This document shows, piece after piece, positions 7,289-16,493 of a stretch of DNA of 43,526 nucleotides (the first letter of the stretch is position 1; each line of letters starts with the position of its first letter). A program made the translations under genes and the position numbers. Where the stretch lies: assembly GCA_023663655.1 (NCBI GenBank), contig JAMPGZ010000021.1, positions 1 through 43,526 of the forward strand. Direction: 5' to 3'. The notes beneath the pieces were generated by a model. The model ran no database searches. It was not told the origin of the DNA and worked only from the letters and a program-made list of their open reading frames with translations. This DNA is from Lachnospiraceae bacterium. Lineage in GTDB: Bacteria > Bacteroidota > Bacteroidia > Bacteroidales > Muribaculaceae.

Positions 7289-10200
7289 TCAATCTCTCTC
7301 CACACTTGCGATCTTCTGCTGCAACTTAGCCATCTTTTCGTCATGAAGCACCTTCTTATATTCAAAAGGTATGACCTTGATGAACTGCTCAACATACTCC
7401 TGCCAATTGTCGAGCATCTTTCCCGCAAGCGGACTGTGGGTGTGCTTGTAGTGGTTTCCTATCAACCGGTACAACTCACGGTTGTCAGCCATATCCTCTA
7501 TCAATGATAGTTCCACCATCTCCATATTGCAGAAATAGTCAAAGTCGCGATTCGGATTCCACACATAAGCGATACCTCCGCTCATACCAGCGGCAAAGTT
7601 TCGTCCGGTCGTGCCGAGCACCACAGTTCTGCCGCCTGTCATGTATTCGCAGCAATGGTCGCCTACTCCTTCCACCACGGCAATGGCACCGGAGTTACGC
7701 ACGCAGAAGCGTTCTCCCACTCGACCGTTTATGTAAATCTCTCCTGAAGTCGCTCCATAAAGCAGAGTGTTTCCGGCTATGATGTTGTCCTGCGGCTTAT
7801 AGGTTGTGCCTACAGGGGGCACAATCACAATCTTTCCGCCTGAGAGCCCCTTCCCGACGTAATCATTGGCATCTCCGTCAAGTCTGAATGAAATGCCATG
7901 AGCGAGGAAAGCTCCGAAACTTTGACCTGCCGATCCCTTGAATGTGCATAATATAGTGTCATCGGGCAATCCTTCATTACCATATTTTGCAGCCACCACA
8001 CCTGACAGCATGGCACCTACCGAGCGGTCAGTGTTGGAAATCGGGAATTCAAGTTCTACAGGCATCTTGCTCTCAATAGCCGGATAAGCACGGCTTATAA
8101 TACGGCGGTCGAGCACGTTTTCTATGTCATGTTTCTGTGCAGTCACGTTGATTATGGCGTTGGTCTCCGCTTCGGCAGGCATATACAGAATCTTTGAGAA
8201 ATCAAGATGGGAAGTCTTGTGAGTCACATGAGCATCTTTAACCTTGAGCATATCGGCACGTCCTATCACTTCATCGAGGCTCCTCGCTCCTATTTCCGCC
8301 AAAGTCTCGCGGATCTCGCGAGCGAGAAAACGGAAGAAGTTGACCACGTATTCCGAGCGACCCACAAAGCGTTTTCTCAACTCTTCATTCTGCGTAGCCA
8401 CTCCCACTGGACAAGTGTTAAGATGGCATTTGCGCATCATCACGCACCCAAGCACAATCAATGCGCTTGTGGCAAACCCATACTCCTCGGCTCCAAGCAT
8501 AGCCATGATAATCACGTCACGTGCGGTTTTTAGTTGACCGTCGGCTTGCAGTTTCACCTGACCACGCAGATTATTCAGCACAAGAGTCTGCTGAGTCTCA
8601 GCCAGTCCTATCTCCACGGGAAGTCCGGCGTAACGGATTGAGCTTGCCGGTGATGCTCCGGTACCTCCGTCGCTGCCGCTTATTGTTATGAGATCGCTCT
8701 TTGCCTTAGCCACGCCAGCCGCGATGGTTCCCACGCCACTTTCCGACACGAGCTTCACGCTAACTTTAGCATGGGGGTTGACATTCTTCAAGTCAAATAT
8801 CAACTGGGCGAGGTCCTCAATCGAATATATGTCATGATGAGGAGGCGGAGATATAAGAGAGATGCCCGGTATGGAATGACGGGTCTTGGCGATAATCTTG
8901 TCCACTTTAAAACCGGGCAATTGACCGCCCTCTCCGGGTTTCGCGCCTTGTGCCACCTTAATCTGAATCTCATCAGCATTCACAAGATACTCGGCTGTGA
9001 CACCGAAACGTCCTGATGCTACCTGCTTGATAGCGGATCGAGCCGATGAACCGTCAGAACGCGTTTTGAATCGTTCAGGGTCCTCACCACCTTCTCCGGT
9101 ATTGCTTCGTGCTCCTATGGCATTCATCGCAATTCCAAGCGCCTCGTGAGCCTCACGACTTATCGAACCGAATGACATGGCTCCGGTGACAAAGCGCCTC
9201 ATTATCGCTTCCTCAGGCTCCACCTCCTCAACTGGAATCGGCGACTGTTTCTTGAACTCCAGAAAATCACGTATGAAAATAGGTTCCGGTTTATTATCGA
9301 CTATAGATGTGAACTCCTTGAACTTTTTATAGCTTCCCATGCGTGTGGCAAGCTGTAGAGTGGCTATAGCCTCGGGAGTCCAGGCATGAGACTCGCCGTC
9401 TTTACGGAAAGAATACTGTCCGAGATGCCTCAACGGCAATTCTTCATCAAACTCACCCGAATAAGCCTCAGAATGGGATTTCAGTATATCCTTGCTCAAA
9501 TCGTCAATGTCAATGCCGGAAATCTTGCTGATAGTGTGTCCGAAATATTTTTTTATCATATCATCTGACACTCCGATTGCTTCAAACAGTTGGGCACCTT
9601 TATAGCTGGTGATGGTCGAGATACCCATTTTTGACATGACTTTAAGCAAGCCCTTGTCAACCGCCTTGATATAATTCTTTTGAGCGGTGTGGAAATCAAG
9701 CTGAATCTCTTTCTTTTCAACAAGGTCATTGATCACGGCAAATGCCAGATAGGGATTTATGGCACTGGCGCCATATCCCGACAACAAGGCGAAATGCATG
9801 ACTTCACGGGCATCACCGGTTTCAATGATAAGAGCTGTCTGCAAGCGTTTTTTACGGTCAATCAGATGATGATGCACAGCCGATGTCGCTAAAAGAGCAG
9901 GAATAGGAGCATTATCCTTATCGACTCCCCTATCGCTCAGAACTATATAGTTGCATCCTTCATCCACAGCTTTTTCCGCTTCGAGACACAGCCGCTCCAC
10001 CCCTTCTTCAAGTCCTTTCGCACCATCAGCCACGGTGAATGTCATGGCAAGTTTGCGTGTGTTGAATCCTTTATAGCGAAGATTACATAGCAAGTCAAGC
10101 TCCTGGTTGGTGATGATGGGGCGCTTCAACAGCACCATTTTGCACAGTTCAGGATTGGGCTCCATGAGATTCATGTCAATCGCACCGATATAGCTGTCGA

Positions 10201-11800
10201 GACTCATCACCAATTCCTCGCGCAATGGATCGATAGGAGGATTGGTGACCTGAGCGAAATGCTGGCGGAAATAATTGTAAAGCAATTGAGGCTCTTTGGA
10301 CAGCACGGCGAGAGGGGTGTCGCACCCCATCGAGTTGACCGGTTCCTTACCATCGGTGACCATCGGAGTTATGATTTTTTCCACCTCTTCACGATGATAA
10401 TTGAACGCATGAAGCTGTCGGGCGAAATCATCTACTTTCTCGTCAACTTTTCGCCCCGTAGTGATTTTATCGAGGATAATGCGGTTCTTTGACAACCAGT
10501 CCCTATAAGGAAACTCCGAAGCAAGTTTCTCTTTCAATTCGGCATCATGATAGATCTCACCTTTCTCCATATCTACCATGAGCATCTTCCCGGGACGCAG
10601 ACGACCTTTCTCCTTCACTTCCGACGGGTCAAAAGCAAGAACTCCCATCTCAGAAGCGACAACCATCGTGTCATTATTGGTGATAAGCCATCGTGCCGGA
10701 CGCAATCCGTTGCGATCAAGCATACCGCCGGCATATCTTCCGTCGCTGAACAAGAGAGTGGCAGGACCATCCCACGCCTCCATCAATATAGAATGGAACT
10801 CATAGAATGCCTTCAATTCAGGCGAAATGGGATTTTTGTCATTATATGATTCAGGCACGAGCATTGCCAATGCATGAGGAAGGCTCATACCACCCATCAC
10901 AAAAAATTCCAACACATTGTCAAGCGATGCCGAATCACTCATTCCTGGCTGTACAATCGGAGTCACATCGGCACCACCGAGAGCTTCAGGATGCAGCACG
11001 CATTCGCGAGCTTTCATCCACATGCGGTTGCCCTGTATGGTGTTTATCTCGCCATTGTGCCCCAACATTCTGAACGGCTGAGCCAAAGACCAGGTGGGAA
11101 ATGTGTTGGTGCTGAAACGGGAGTGAACCAACACCATACCGGTAGTGAAATGAGGATTCATCAAGTCGGGATAATAGTATCGCAACTGAAGGCTTGACAA
11201 CATTCCCTTGTAGACCAATATTCTTGAAGACAACGAAACTATATAGAAACTGTCCTTTTCCGGAATGGCAGATGCGGCGATTTTTTTCTCTATGCGTCGA
11301 CGCAATATATACAATTTCGGATCAAGGTCGTCGGTAGTGCGTTCGTCAGCAATAAATATCTGTTTTATCTCCGGTTCAGCTTCCCGCGCCACGACACCAA
11401 GCGACTCATTGTTAGTCGGCACATCTCTAACGGCAATCAGCGATAATCCCATTTCGATAGCCTCACGCTCGATAATATCAAGAATGAGCTGCTGATTCTC
11501 TTCATCCTCAGGTAAAAACACAAGACCGGTGCCATAGCGTCCCTTTTCCGGAACGGCAATGCCTTGAAGCAGTATAAATTCATGTGGAATCTGCACCATT
11601 ATTCCGGCTCCGTCACCGGTTTTCGGATCAGCTCCTTCCGCTCCGCGATGCACCATGTGCTCCAGAACCTGAAGCCCTTTTTCCACCAACTGATGTGATT
11701 TTATTCCTCTGATATTGACAAGCAACCCAACACCACAAGCATCATGCTCATGCATAGGATCATATAACCCTTGCGCTTTAGGCATAATAATATTCTTCAT
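7289..11800 (-). CDS. gltB: Glutamate synthase large subunit (GltB)
   Basis: This enzyme makes two glutamates from glutamine and 2-oxoglutarate. The 1503-residue product has an N-terminal class II glutaminase domain with nucleophile Cys22 in HDACGVG, preceded by a short propeptide normally cleaved off. The central and FMN-binding synthase domains follow (SGSDGGTGASP, PGEGGQLPG), then the [3Fe-4S] cysteines in CVMMRKCHLNTCPVG, and the C-terminal glycine-rich beta-helix (GAxxG repeats). I place the start at the ATG 11800, because the frame's earlier ATG at 11827 would lengthen the propeptide and fits the family less well. It lies 131 bp downstream of glnA, with a hairpin between them. Confidence 0.95.
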   Translation of the reverse strand: MKNIIMPKAQGLYDPMHEHDACGVGLLVNIRGIKSHQLVEKGLQVLEHMVHRGAEGADPKTGDGAGIMVQIPHEFILLQGIAVPEKGRYGTGLVFLPEDEENQQLILDIIEREAIEMGLSLIAVRDVPTNNESLGVVAREAEPEIKQIFIADERTTDDLDPKLYILRRRIEKKIAASAIPEKDSFYIVSLSSRILVYKGMLSSLQLRYYYPDLMNPHFTTGMVLVHSRFSTNTFPTWSLAQPFRMLGHNGEINTIQGNRMWMKARECVLHPEALGGADVTPIVQPGMSDSASLDNVLEFFVMGGMSLPHALAMLVPESYNDKNPISPELKAFYEFHSILMEAWDGPATLLFSDGRYAGGMLDRNGLRPARWLITNNDTMVVASEMGVLAFDPSEVKEKGRLRPGKMLMVDMEKGEIYHDAELKEKLASEFPYRDWLSKNRIILDKITTGRKVDEKVDDFARQLHAFNYHREEVEKIITPMVTDGKEPVNSMGCDTPLAVLSKEPQLLYNYFRQHFAQVTNPPIDPLREELVMSLDSYIGAIDMNLMEPNPELCKMVLLKRPIITNQELDLLCNLRYKGFNTRKLAMTFTVADGAKGLEEGVERLCLEAEKAVDEGCNYIVLSDRGVDKDNAPIPALLATSAVHHHLIDRKKRLQTALIIETGDAREVMHFALLSGYGASAINPYLAFAVINDLVEKKEIQLDFHTAQKNYIKAVDKGLLKVMSKMGISTITSYKGAQLFEAIGVSDDMIKKYFGHTISKISGIDIDDLSKDILKSHSEAYSGEFDEELPLRHLGQYSFRKDGESHAWTPEAIATLQLATRMGSYKKFKEFTSIVDNKPEPIFIRDFLEFKKQSPIPVEEVEPEEAIMRRFVTGAMSFGSISREAHEALGIAMNAIGARSNTGEGGEDPERFKTRSDGSSARSAIKQVASGRFGVTAEYLVNADEIQIKVAQGAKPGEGGQLPGFKVDKIIAKTRHSIPGISLISPPPHHDIYSIEDLAQLIFDLKNVNPHAKVSVKLVSESGVGTIAAGVAKAKSDLITISGSDGGTGASPASSIRYAGLPVEIGLAETQQTLVLNNLRGQVKLQADGQLKTARDVIIMAMLGAEEYGFATSALIVLGCVMMRKCHLNTCPVGVATQNEELRKRFVGRSEYVVNFFRFLAREIRETLAEIGARSLDEVIGRADMLKVKDAHVTHKTSHLDFSKILYMPAEAETNAIINVTAQKHDIENVLDRRIISRAYPAIESKMPVELEFPISNTDRSVGAMLSGVVAAKYGNEGLPDDTILCTFKGSAGQSFGAFLAHGISFRLDGDANDYVGKGLSGGKIVIVPPVGTTYKPQDNIIAGNTLLYGATSGEIYINGRVGERFCVRNSGAIAVVEGVGDHCCEYMTGGRTVVLGTTGRNFAAGMSGGIAYVWNPNRDFDYFCNMEMVELSLIEDMADNRELYRLIGNHYKHTHSPLAGKMLDNWQEYVEQFIKVIPFEYKKVLHDEKMAKLQQKIASVERD

Positions 11801-11859
11801 ACGTAAAAAACTTTCCTTAAATTTCAAGAGCCTGTTTTTGACAGATAAGCCCTAAAATA

Positions 11860-11904
11860 ACCCGGCACGTTCCAGGGTCATGCTCAACAAGAAGCGTGCC
11901 GGGT
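11860..11904 (-). terminator. Hairpin between glnA and gltB
   Basis: A 10-bp perfect stem (11860-11869 with 11895-11904) lies just after the glnA stop. The following sequence on the minus strand is only moderately T-rich (TTATTTT), so it may end glnA transcripts partially or act as a processing site between glnA and gltB. Confidence 0.6.
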
Positions 11905-11931
11905 AAAATCGATAATTCAACTATCAGCGTA

Positions 11932-14121
11932 TCAACGGATAAACAACAGCTCTCTGTACTTGGGCAGAGGCCACATTTCATCGTCAATCATGAGTTCGAG
12001 CTTGTCGATATGATAACGAATCACATCCATGCATGGAAGCACGGAATCATGATAAGCAAGCGCCTTGTCGCGCTCATTCTCAATCTGGTTGGCTGCCTTA
12101 CGGGCATTAACCATCTTCTTAACCTCTTCGAGAATCGTAGCCATGTGAGCCGACATTCTTTCGATAGTGTCAAGGTCCATAGCGGCAAGCTTGTCGCCCT
12201 TTTCGTTGGGGAAAAGAGTTTTCAATTTAAATACATTGTCAGTGAGCACCGACTGATAGCGGATAGCCACAGGTATGACATGATTCATGGCAAGATCACC
12301 AAGGACACGAGCCTCGATCTGGATCTTCTTGGTGTACATTTCCCACTTCACCTCATTGCGCGCCTCAAGCTCAAGACGGCTGAAAACCCCCGTTGACTTA
12401 AACATATCAACCGACGACTTGCTCAGATAAGCATCGAAGATTTTAGGCACAGAGGTCTCGCAATCAAGTCCTCGGCGGGCTGCTTCCTCTTTCCACTCAT
12501 CACTATAGCCGTTGCCGTCGAAATGGATAGGCTTGCTGTAACGGATAAGCTCCTTGATTTCGGCGAGAATAGCATGATTCAGATTTTCTCCCTTCTCAAG
12601 ACGGGCATCGACCTTATTTTTAAATTCAACCAACTGTTCAGCTACAGCAGCATTCAATGCAATCATTGCTGACGCACAGTTTGCCGATGAACCTACTGCA
12701 CGGAATTCAAAACGGTTTCCGGTGAAGGCAAATGGAGATGTTCTGTTACGGTCAGTGTTATCAACCAATATCTCCGGAATCTGGTCAACTCCGAGTTTAA
12801 GACCTTTTTTTGCCGACAGATTTATCAATTCATCGCTGTCACTGTTTTCAAGCTGCTCCAAGATCTCGGAAAGCTGGCTTCCGGCAAAAATAGATATGAT
12901 TGCAGGGGGGGCTTCATTAGCTCCAAGACGGTGGGCATTGGTAGCCGACATTATAGAAGCTTTCAACAGTGCGTTGTGACGATATACCGCCGCCATTGTG
13001 TTCACTACGAAAGTGATGAACTGGAGATTGCCCAGCGGAGTTTTTCCGGGAGCAAACAGCAGCACGCCCTTATCAGTGCCGAGACTCCAGTTGTTATGCT
13101 TTCCTGATCCGTTGATGCCGGAGAACGGTTTCTCATGCAGAAGCACTCGGAAATTGTGACGACGCGCCACCTCGGCGATCAATGACATCAACAGCAGATT
13201 GTGGTCATTAGCGAGATTGGTCTCCTCGAAAATAGGAGCAAGCTCAAACTGGTTGGGAGCTACCTCATTGTGGCGTGTCTTAGCCGGGATTCCAAGCTTG
13301 TGGCATTCGATTTCCAAGTCGAGCATGAATGCTTCCACACGCGATGGAATGGCACCGAAATAGTGGTCTTCAAGCTGCTGGTTCTTGGCACTTTCATGTC
13401 CCATGAGAGTGCGTCCGGTCATCACAAGGTCGGGGCGTGCCGAGTACAAAGCCTCGTCCACCAAGAAATATTCCTGTTCCCATCCGAGATAGGAATTCAC
13501 GTGCTTAACCTCAGGATCAAAATATCGAGCCACTGCAGTAGCAGCCTTATCCACACAGTTCAGTGATCTCAACAGTGGAGTCTTATAGTCAAGTGATTCA
13601 CCGGTATAAGAGATGAAAATTGTGGGGATACACAAAGTCTTGTCCATAATGAACGCCGGAGATGAAATATCCCACGCTGAATAACCGCGAGCTTCAAAAG
13701 TGTTGCGGATACCACCATTAGGGAAACTTGACGCATCAGGTTCCTGCTGAACAAGAAGTTTTCCTTCAAACTCCTCGACAACACCACCCTTACCGTCATG
13801 CTCGATGAAAGCGTCGTGCTTTTCGGCTGTACCATCGGTGAGAGGATGGAACCAGTGAGTGTAATGACGCGCGCCATTATCAACAGCCCATTGCTTCATT
13901 CCTGAGGCAACGCTATCGGCGATTTCACGGGAAAGTGGTTTCTTGTTGTCGATTGCATCAACCAAGGCATCATAAGTTTTCTTGGGAAGATATTCAAACA
14001 TCTTCTGACGGTTGAACACATATTTCCCATAATACTCAGTGGGGCGTTCTGCCGGAATTTCAACCGGAATCGCCTTTCGGTCAAAAGCCTCTTCGACCAC
14101 TTTAAATCTCAACTTTGACAT
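11932..14121 (-). CDS. glnA: Glutamine synthetase type III (GSIII)
   Basis: The enzyme condenses glutamate and ammonia to glutamine using ATP. At 729 residues it is the large GSIII type usual in Bacteroidetes, not the about 470-aa GSI. Seen: the GSIII N-terminal region (RPTEYYGKYVFN), HWFHPLTDGTAEKHDAF, the catalytic EVAPNQFELAPIFEETN segment with metal-binding glutamates, FSGINGSGKHNNWSLGT (ATP/glutamate site), and RFEFRAVGSSANCA. The C-terminal helical region (about 560-700) is also typical of GSIII. Together with gltB and gltD downstream it forms the GS-GOGAT ammonia-assimilation route. Two adjacent palindromes lie immediately upstream. Confidence 0.97.
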   Translation of the reverse strand: MSKLRFKVVEEAFDRKAIPVEIPAERPTEYYGKYVFNRQKMFEYLPKKTYDALVDAIDNKKPLSREIADSVASGMKQWAVDNGARHYTHWFHPLTDGTAEKHDAFIEHDGKGGVVEEFEGKLLVQQEPDASSFPNGGIRNTFEARGYSAWDISSPAFIMDKTLCIPTIFISYTGESLDYKTPLLRSLNCVDKAATAVARYFDPEVKHVNSYLGWEQEYFLVDEALYSARPDLVMTGRTLMGHESAKNQQLEDHYFGAIPSRVEAFMLDLEIECHKLGIPAKTRHNEVAPNQFELAPIFEETNLANDHNLLLMSLIAEVARRHNFRVLLHEKPFSGINGSGKHNNWSLGTDKGVLLFAPGKTPLGNLQFITFVVNTMAAVYRHNALLKASIMSATNAHRLGANEAPPAIISIFAGSQLSEILEQLENSDSDELINLSAKKGLKLGVDQIPEILVDNTDRNRTSPFAFTGNRFEFRAVGSSANCASAMIALNAAVAEQLVEFKNKVDARLEKGENLNHAILAEIKELIRYSKPIHFDGNGYSDEWKEEAARRGLDCETSVPKIFDAYLSKSSVDMFKSTGVFSRLELEARNEVKWEMYTKKIQIEARVLGDLAMNHVIPVAIRYQSVLTDNVFKLKTLFPNEKGDKLAAMDLDTIERMSAHMATILEEVKKMVNARKAANQIENERDKALAYHDSVLPCMDVIRYHIDKLELMIDDEMWPLPKYRELLFIR

Positions 14122-14146
14122 AAATATATATTATATATTGGTTATA

Positions 14147-14172
14147 TTATCAGTGATAAACGGGGTACCCCG
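14147..14172. promoter_or_regulatory. Two adjacent palindromes upstream of glnA
   Basis: ttatca-g-tgataa (14147-14159) is followed one base later by the perfect 12-bp palindrome cggggtaccccg (14161-14172). They fill the 56-bp gap between dapL and glnA, about 25-50 bp before the glnA start. They could be protein-binding operators or, as RNA, a processing or terminator hairpin. The function is inferred from position only. Confidence 0.45.
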
Positions 14173-14177
14173 AAATA

Positions 14178-15407
14178 TTATAATTTCAAATTTTTAAATC
14201 TTGCCACAGCTTCAACCGTAGACTCACGGCGTCCAAACGCGGTCAAGCGGAAATATCCCTCTCCCGACGGACCAAAACCTGAACCGGGAGTTCCCGCAAC
14301 GTGACATTCCGACAACAATTTGTCAAAAAAGTTCCACGATGATATGCCGGAAGGAGTCTTTATCCAGATATAAGGAGAATTTTCACCTCCATACACTTTC
14401 AATCCACAATCCTCGAGCCCATAACGGAGGATGCTCGCATTCTCCATATAATAATCTATAATATCTTTCACTTGCTTTCTGCCGGCTTCGCTATATAAAG
14501 CCTCGGCAGCACGTTGCGACACATAGCTTGCACCGTTGAATTTGGTGCATTGTCTTCTGTTCCAAAGCGCATTGAGCGAAACGTGATTTCCAGAAGCATC
14601 TACGCCTTTCAGTTCTTTAGGAATCACTGTATATCCACAGCGTATTCCTGTAAATCCGGCAGTTTTCGAGTAACTGCGGAATTCTATCGCCACCTCCTTT
14701 GCTCCGGGGATTTCATATATGCTGCGTGGAATTCCAGAATCCCTGACGTATGCTTCATAAGCGGAGTCAAACATGATCAAGGCTCCGGTACGGCGAGCAT
14801 ATTCCACCCATTCAGCCAAGCGGCTTCTGGTCAATACGGTTCCGGTGGGATTGTTCGGGTAACAGAGATATATCACATCGGGATTGCCTGTAGGGAATGA
14901 CGGATTAAAATCATTTTCCGCAGTGCATGGGAGATATTCTATATCCGACCATTTTCCATCTTTCAATTCTCCGGCTCTGCCAGCCATGACATTGGTATCG
15001 ACATATACGGGATAGACCGGATCGGTAACTGCTATTTTGCAATCCATCGCCAAAATATCACCGATATTTCCGGTATCGCTTTTAGCACCGTCACTTATAA
15101 ATATTTCAGAAGGATCAATATCAATGCCACGTTTTTTATAATCGTATTCCGCGATTTTATCACGCAGGAAAGAATATCCTTGCTCCGGTCCATATCCATG
15201 AAATGAGCTTATTGCCGCCTCGTCGTCGACAGCTTTATGCATAGCTTCCACCGCAGCGTCACATAACGGAGAGGTGACATCGCCGATTCCCATCCGGATT
15301 ATCTCAACTCTGGGGTTAGCCTTTTTGAAAGCCTCAATCCGCTTTGCCACTTCCGAGAACAGATAGCTTGCCGGAAGCTTACAGAAATTATCATTAACCT
15401 TTATCAT
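14178..15407 (-). CDS. dapL: LL-diaminopimelate aminotransferase (DapL)
   Basis: DapL converts tetrahydrodipicolinate directly to LL-diaminopimelate using glutamate, bypassing the acylated route. The 409-residue fold-type I PLP enzyme shows the family start ([21 protein letters not shown]), [29 protein letters not shown] and the PLP lysine in [16 protein letters not shown]. The C-terminal [21 protein letters not shown] is also characteristic. I take the ATG at 15407; an ATG two codons upstream is possible. It follows dapF by 35 bp, so the two consecutive steps of diaminopimelate synthesis are co-transcribed and feed both lysine and peptidoglycan. It uses glutamate, which links it to the downstream glutamine/glutamate genes. 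Confidence 0.96.
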   Translation of the reverse strand: MIKVNDNFCKLPASYLFSEVAKRIEAFKKANPRVEIIRMGIGDVTSPLCDAAVEAMHKAVDDEAAISSFHGYGPEQGYSFLRDKIAEYDYKKRGIDIDPSEIFISDGAKSDTGNIGDILAMDCKIAVTDPVYPVYVDTNVMAGRAGELKDGKWSDIEYLPCTAENDFNPSFPTGNPDVIYLCYPNNPTGTVLTRSRLAEWVEYARRTGALIMFDSAYEAYVRDSGIPRSIYEIPGAKEVAIEFRSYSKTAGFTGIRCGYTVIPKELKGVDASGNHVSLNALWNRRQCTKFNGASYVSQRAAEALYSEAGRKQVKDIIDYYMENASILRYGLEDCGLKVYGGENSPYIWIKTPSGISSWNFFDKLLSECHVAGTPGSGFGPSGEGYFRLTAFGRRESTVEAVARFKNLKL

Positions 15408-15442
15408 AACCAACCTTTCTTTTTTACCTTTTCACATCGCAA

Positions 15443-16291
15443 CTAATGTTTACGCATATAGACTCCTTCAAAAACAGTTTCTGCCGCACCTGTCATGTAG
15501 ACGTGCCCGTCATCAGGATCCCACAATATGTCGAGATCGCCTCCTCTCAGATGGATTGTGACATGACGGGAAGTGCGTCCTGTCACCGCCCCTGCCACTG
15601 CCGTGGCACAAGCTCCGGTGCCGCACGCCATAGTTTCGCCGCTGCCTCTCTCCCACACTCTCATTTTTATTTCGGCAGGAGATATCACTTCGGCAAATTC
15701 AATATTGGCACGATCGGTCCATATCGGATGGCACTCAAGCAACGGACCGTCGCCATGAACATCGGCACAGTCAAGCGAATCTACAAATATCACTCCATGA
15801 GGATTGCCCATTGACACTGCCGTCACCGCAAACCTCTTGTCACCGGCTGCCACCTCCTGTTCGACCATCTTGTCTCCGTCAAAAATCACCGGAATTGACG
15901 CCGGGGTGAACAGAGGCACACCCATATCGACAGTAACCATGTCGACATGACCTTCAGTTTCATGAATATGGAGATATTTAATTCCCGAGAGGGTTTCCAA
16001 TGAGATCTCTTTCTTGTCGGTCAATCCTTTCTCAAAGACATATTTTGCCACACATCGGCTCGCATTGCCACACATTTTTGCCTCAGAACCGTCAGCATTA
16101 AAAATAAGCATCTTGAAATCGGCAACCGAAGAACTGCATATAAGGATTATTCCATCCCCTCCGACACCGGTGTGCCGGTCACTCATTTCTATCGCGAGGT
16201 CAGCCAATCGCTCGGGAGTATTGTTAATACAATCCAAGTAAATATAATCATTACCGATGCCATGCATCTTAGTGAACCTGATCTCGCCCAT
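15443..16291 (-). CDS. dapF: Diaminopimelate epimerase (DapF)
   Basis: DapF inverts LL-diaminopimelate to the meso form used in peptidoglycan and lysine synthesis. The 282-residue product has the two-cysteine active site: Cys74 in KMCGNASRC and Cys223 in MACGTGACA. The first motif reads GNASRC, where GNGARC is more usual, a mild change. The N-terminal KMHGIGNDYIYLD and DRHTGVGGDG segments are typical. It leads an operon with dapL, so the two genes work in sequence (DapL product is DapF substrate). Confidence 0.95.
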   Translation of the reverse strand: MGEIRFTKMHGIGNDYIYLDCINNTPERLADLAIEMSDRHTGVGGDGIILICSSSVADFKMLIFNADGSEAKMCGNASRCVAKYVFEKGLTDKKEISLETLSGIKYLHIHETEGHVDMVTVDMGVPLFTPASIPVIFDGDKMVEQEVAAGDKRFAVTAVSMGNPHGVIFVDSLDCADVHGDGPLLECHPIWTDRANIEFAEVISPAEIKMRVWERGSGETMACGTGACATAVAGAVTGRTSRHVTIHLRGGDLDILWDPDDGHVYMTGAAETVFEGVYMRKH

Positions 16292-16325
16292 AATAAGAAT
16301 GGTTGCTTAGTTATGTTTTACAGCA

Positions 16326-16355
16326 CAAAGTTAAACATTATAAATCAATTCGCAA
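16326..16355 (-). promoter_or_regulatory. dapF-dapL promoter
   Basis: On the minus strand, TTG (16355-16353), 19 bp, then TAACTTTG (16333-16326), about 35 bp before the dapF start. Confidence 0.7.
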
Positions 16356-16438
16356 TAAAAATATAATATTTTTCTTCAAAAAACTTAATTAATCATACAG
16401 ATTGCCGCATTAATACAAAAATACGCTTCAATATGAAA

Positions 16439-16468
16439 ACAAAAAGACCGCAAAAGCGGTCTTTTTGT
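16439..16468 (-). terminator. Intrinsic terminator after clpC
   Basis: A 13-bp perfect stem (16439-16451 with 16456-16468) with a 4-nt loop, flanked by A and T runs, so it can work in both directions. It closes the clpC transcript before dapF. Confidence 0.9.
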
Positions 16469-16493
16469 CAAATAATCGTTCAATTATATGGGG

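Noticed and set aside
11896-12396. Plus-strand frame (166 aa) opposite the glnA 3' end
   Set aside because: Antisense shadow of a clear GSIII gene and overlaps its terminator hairpin.
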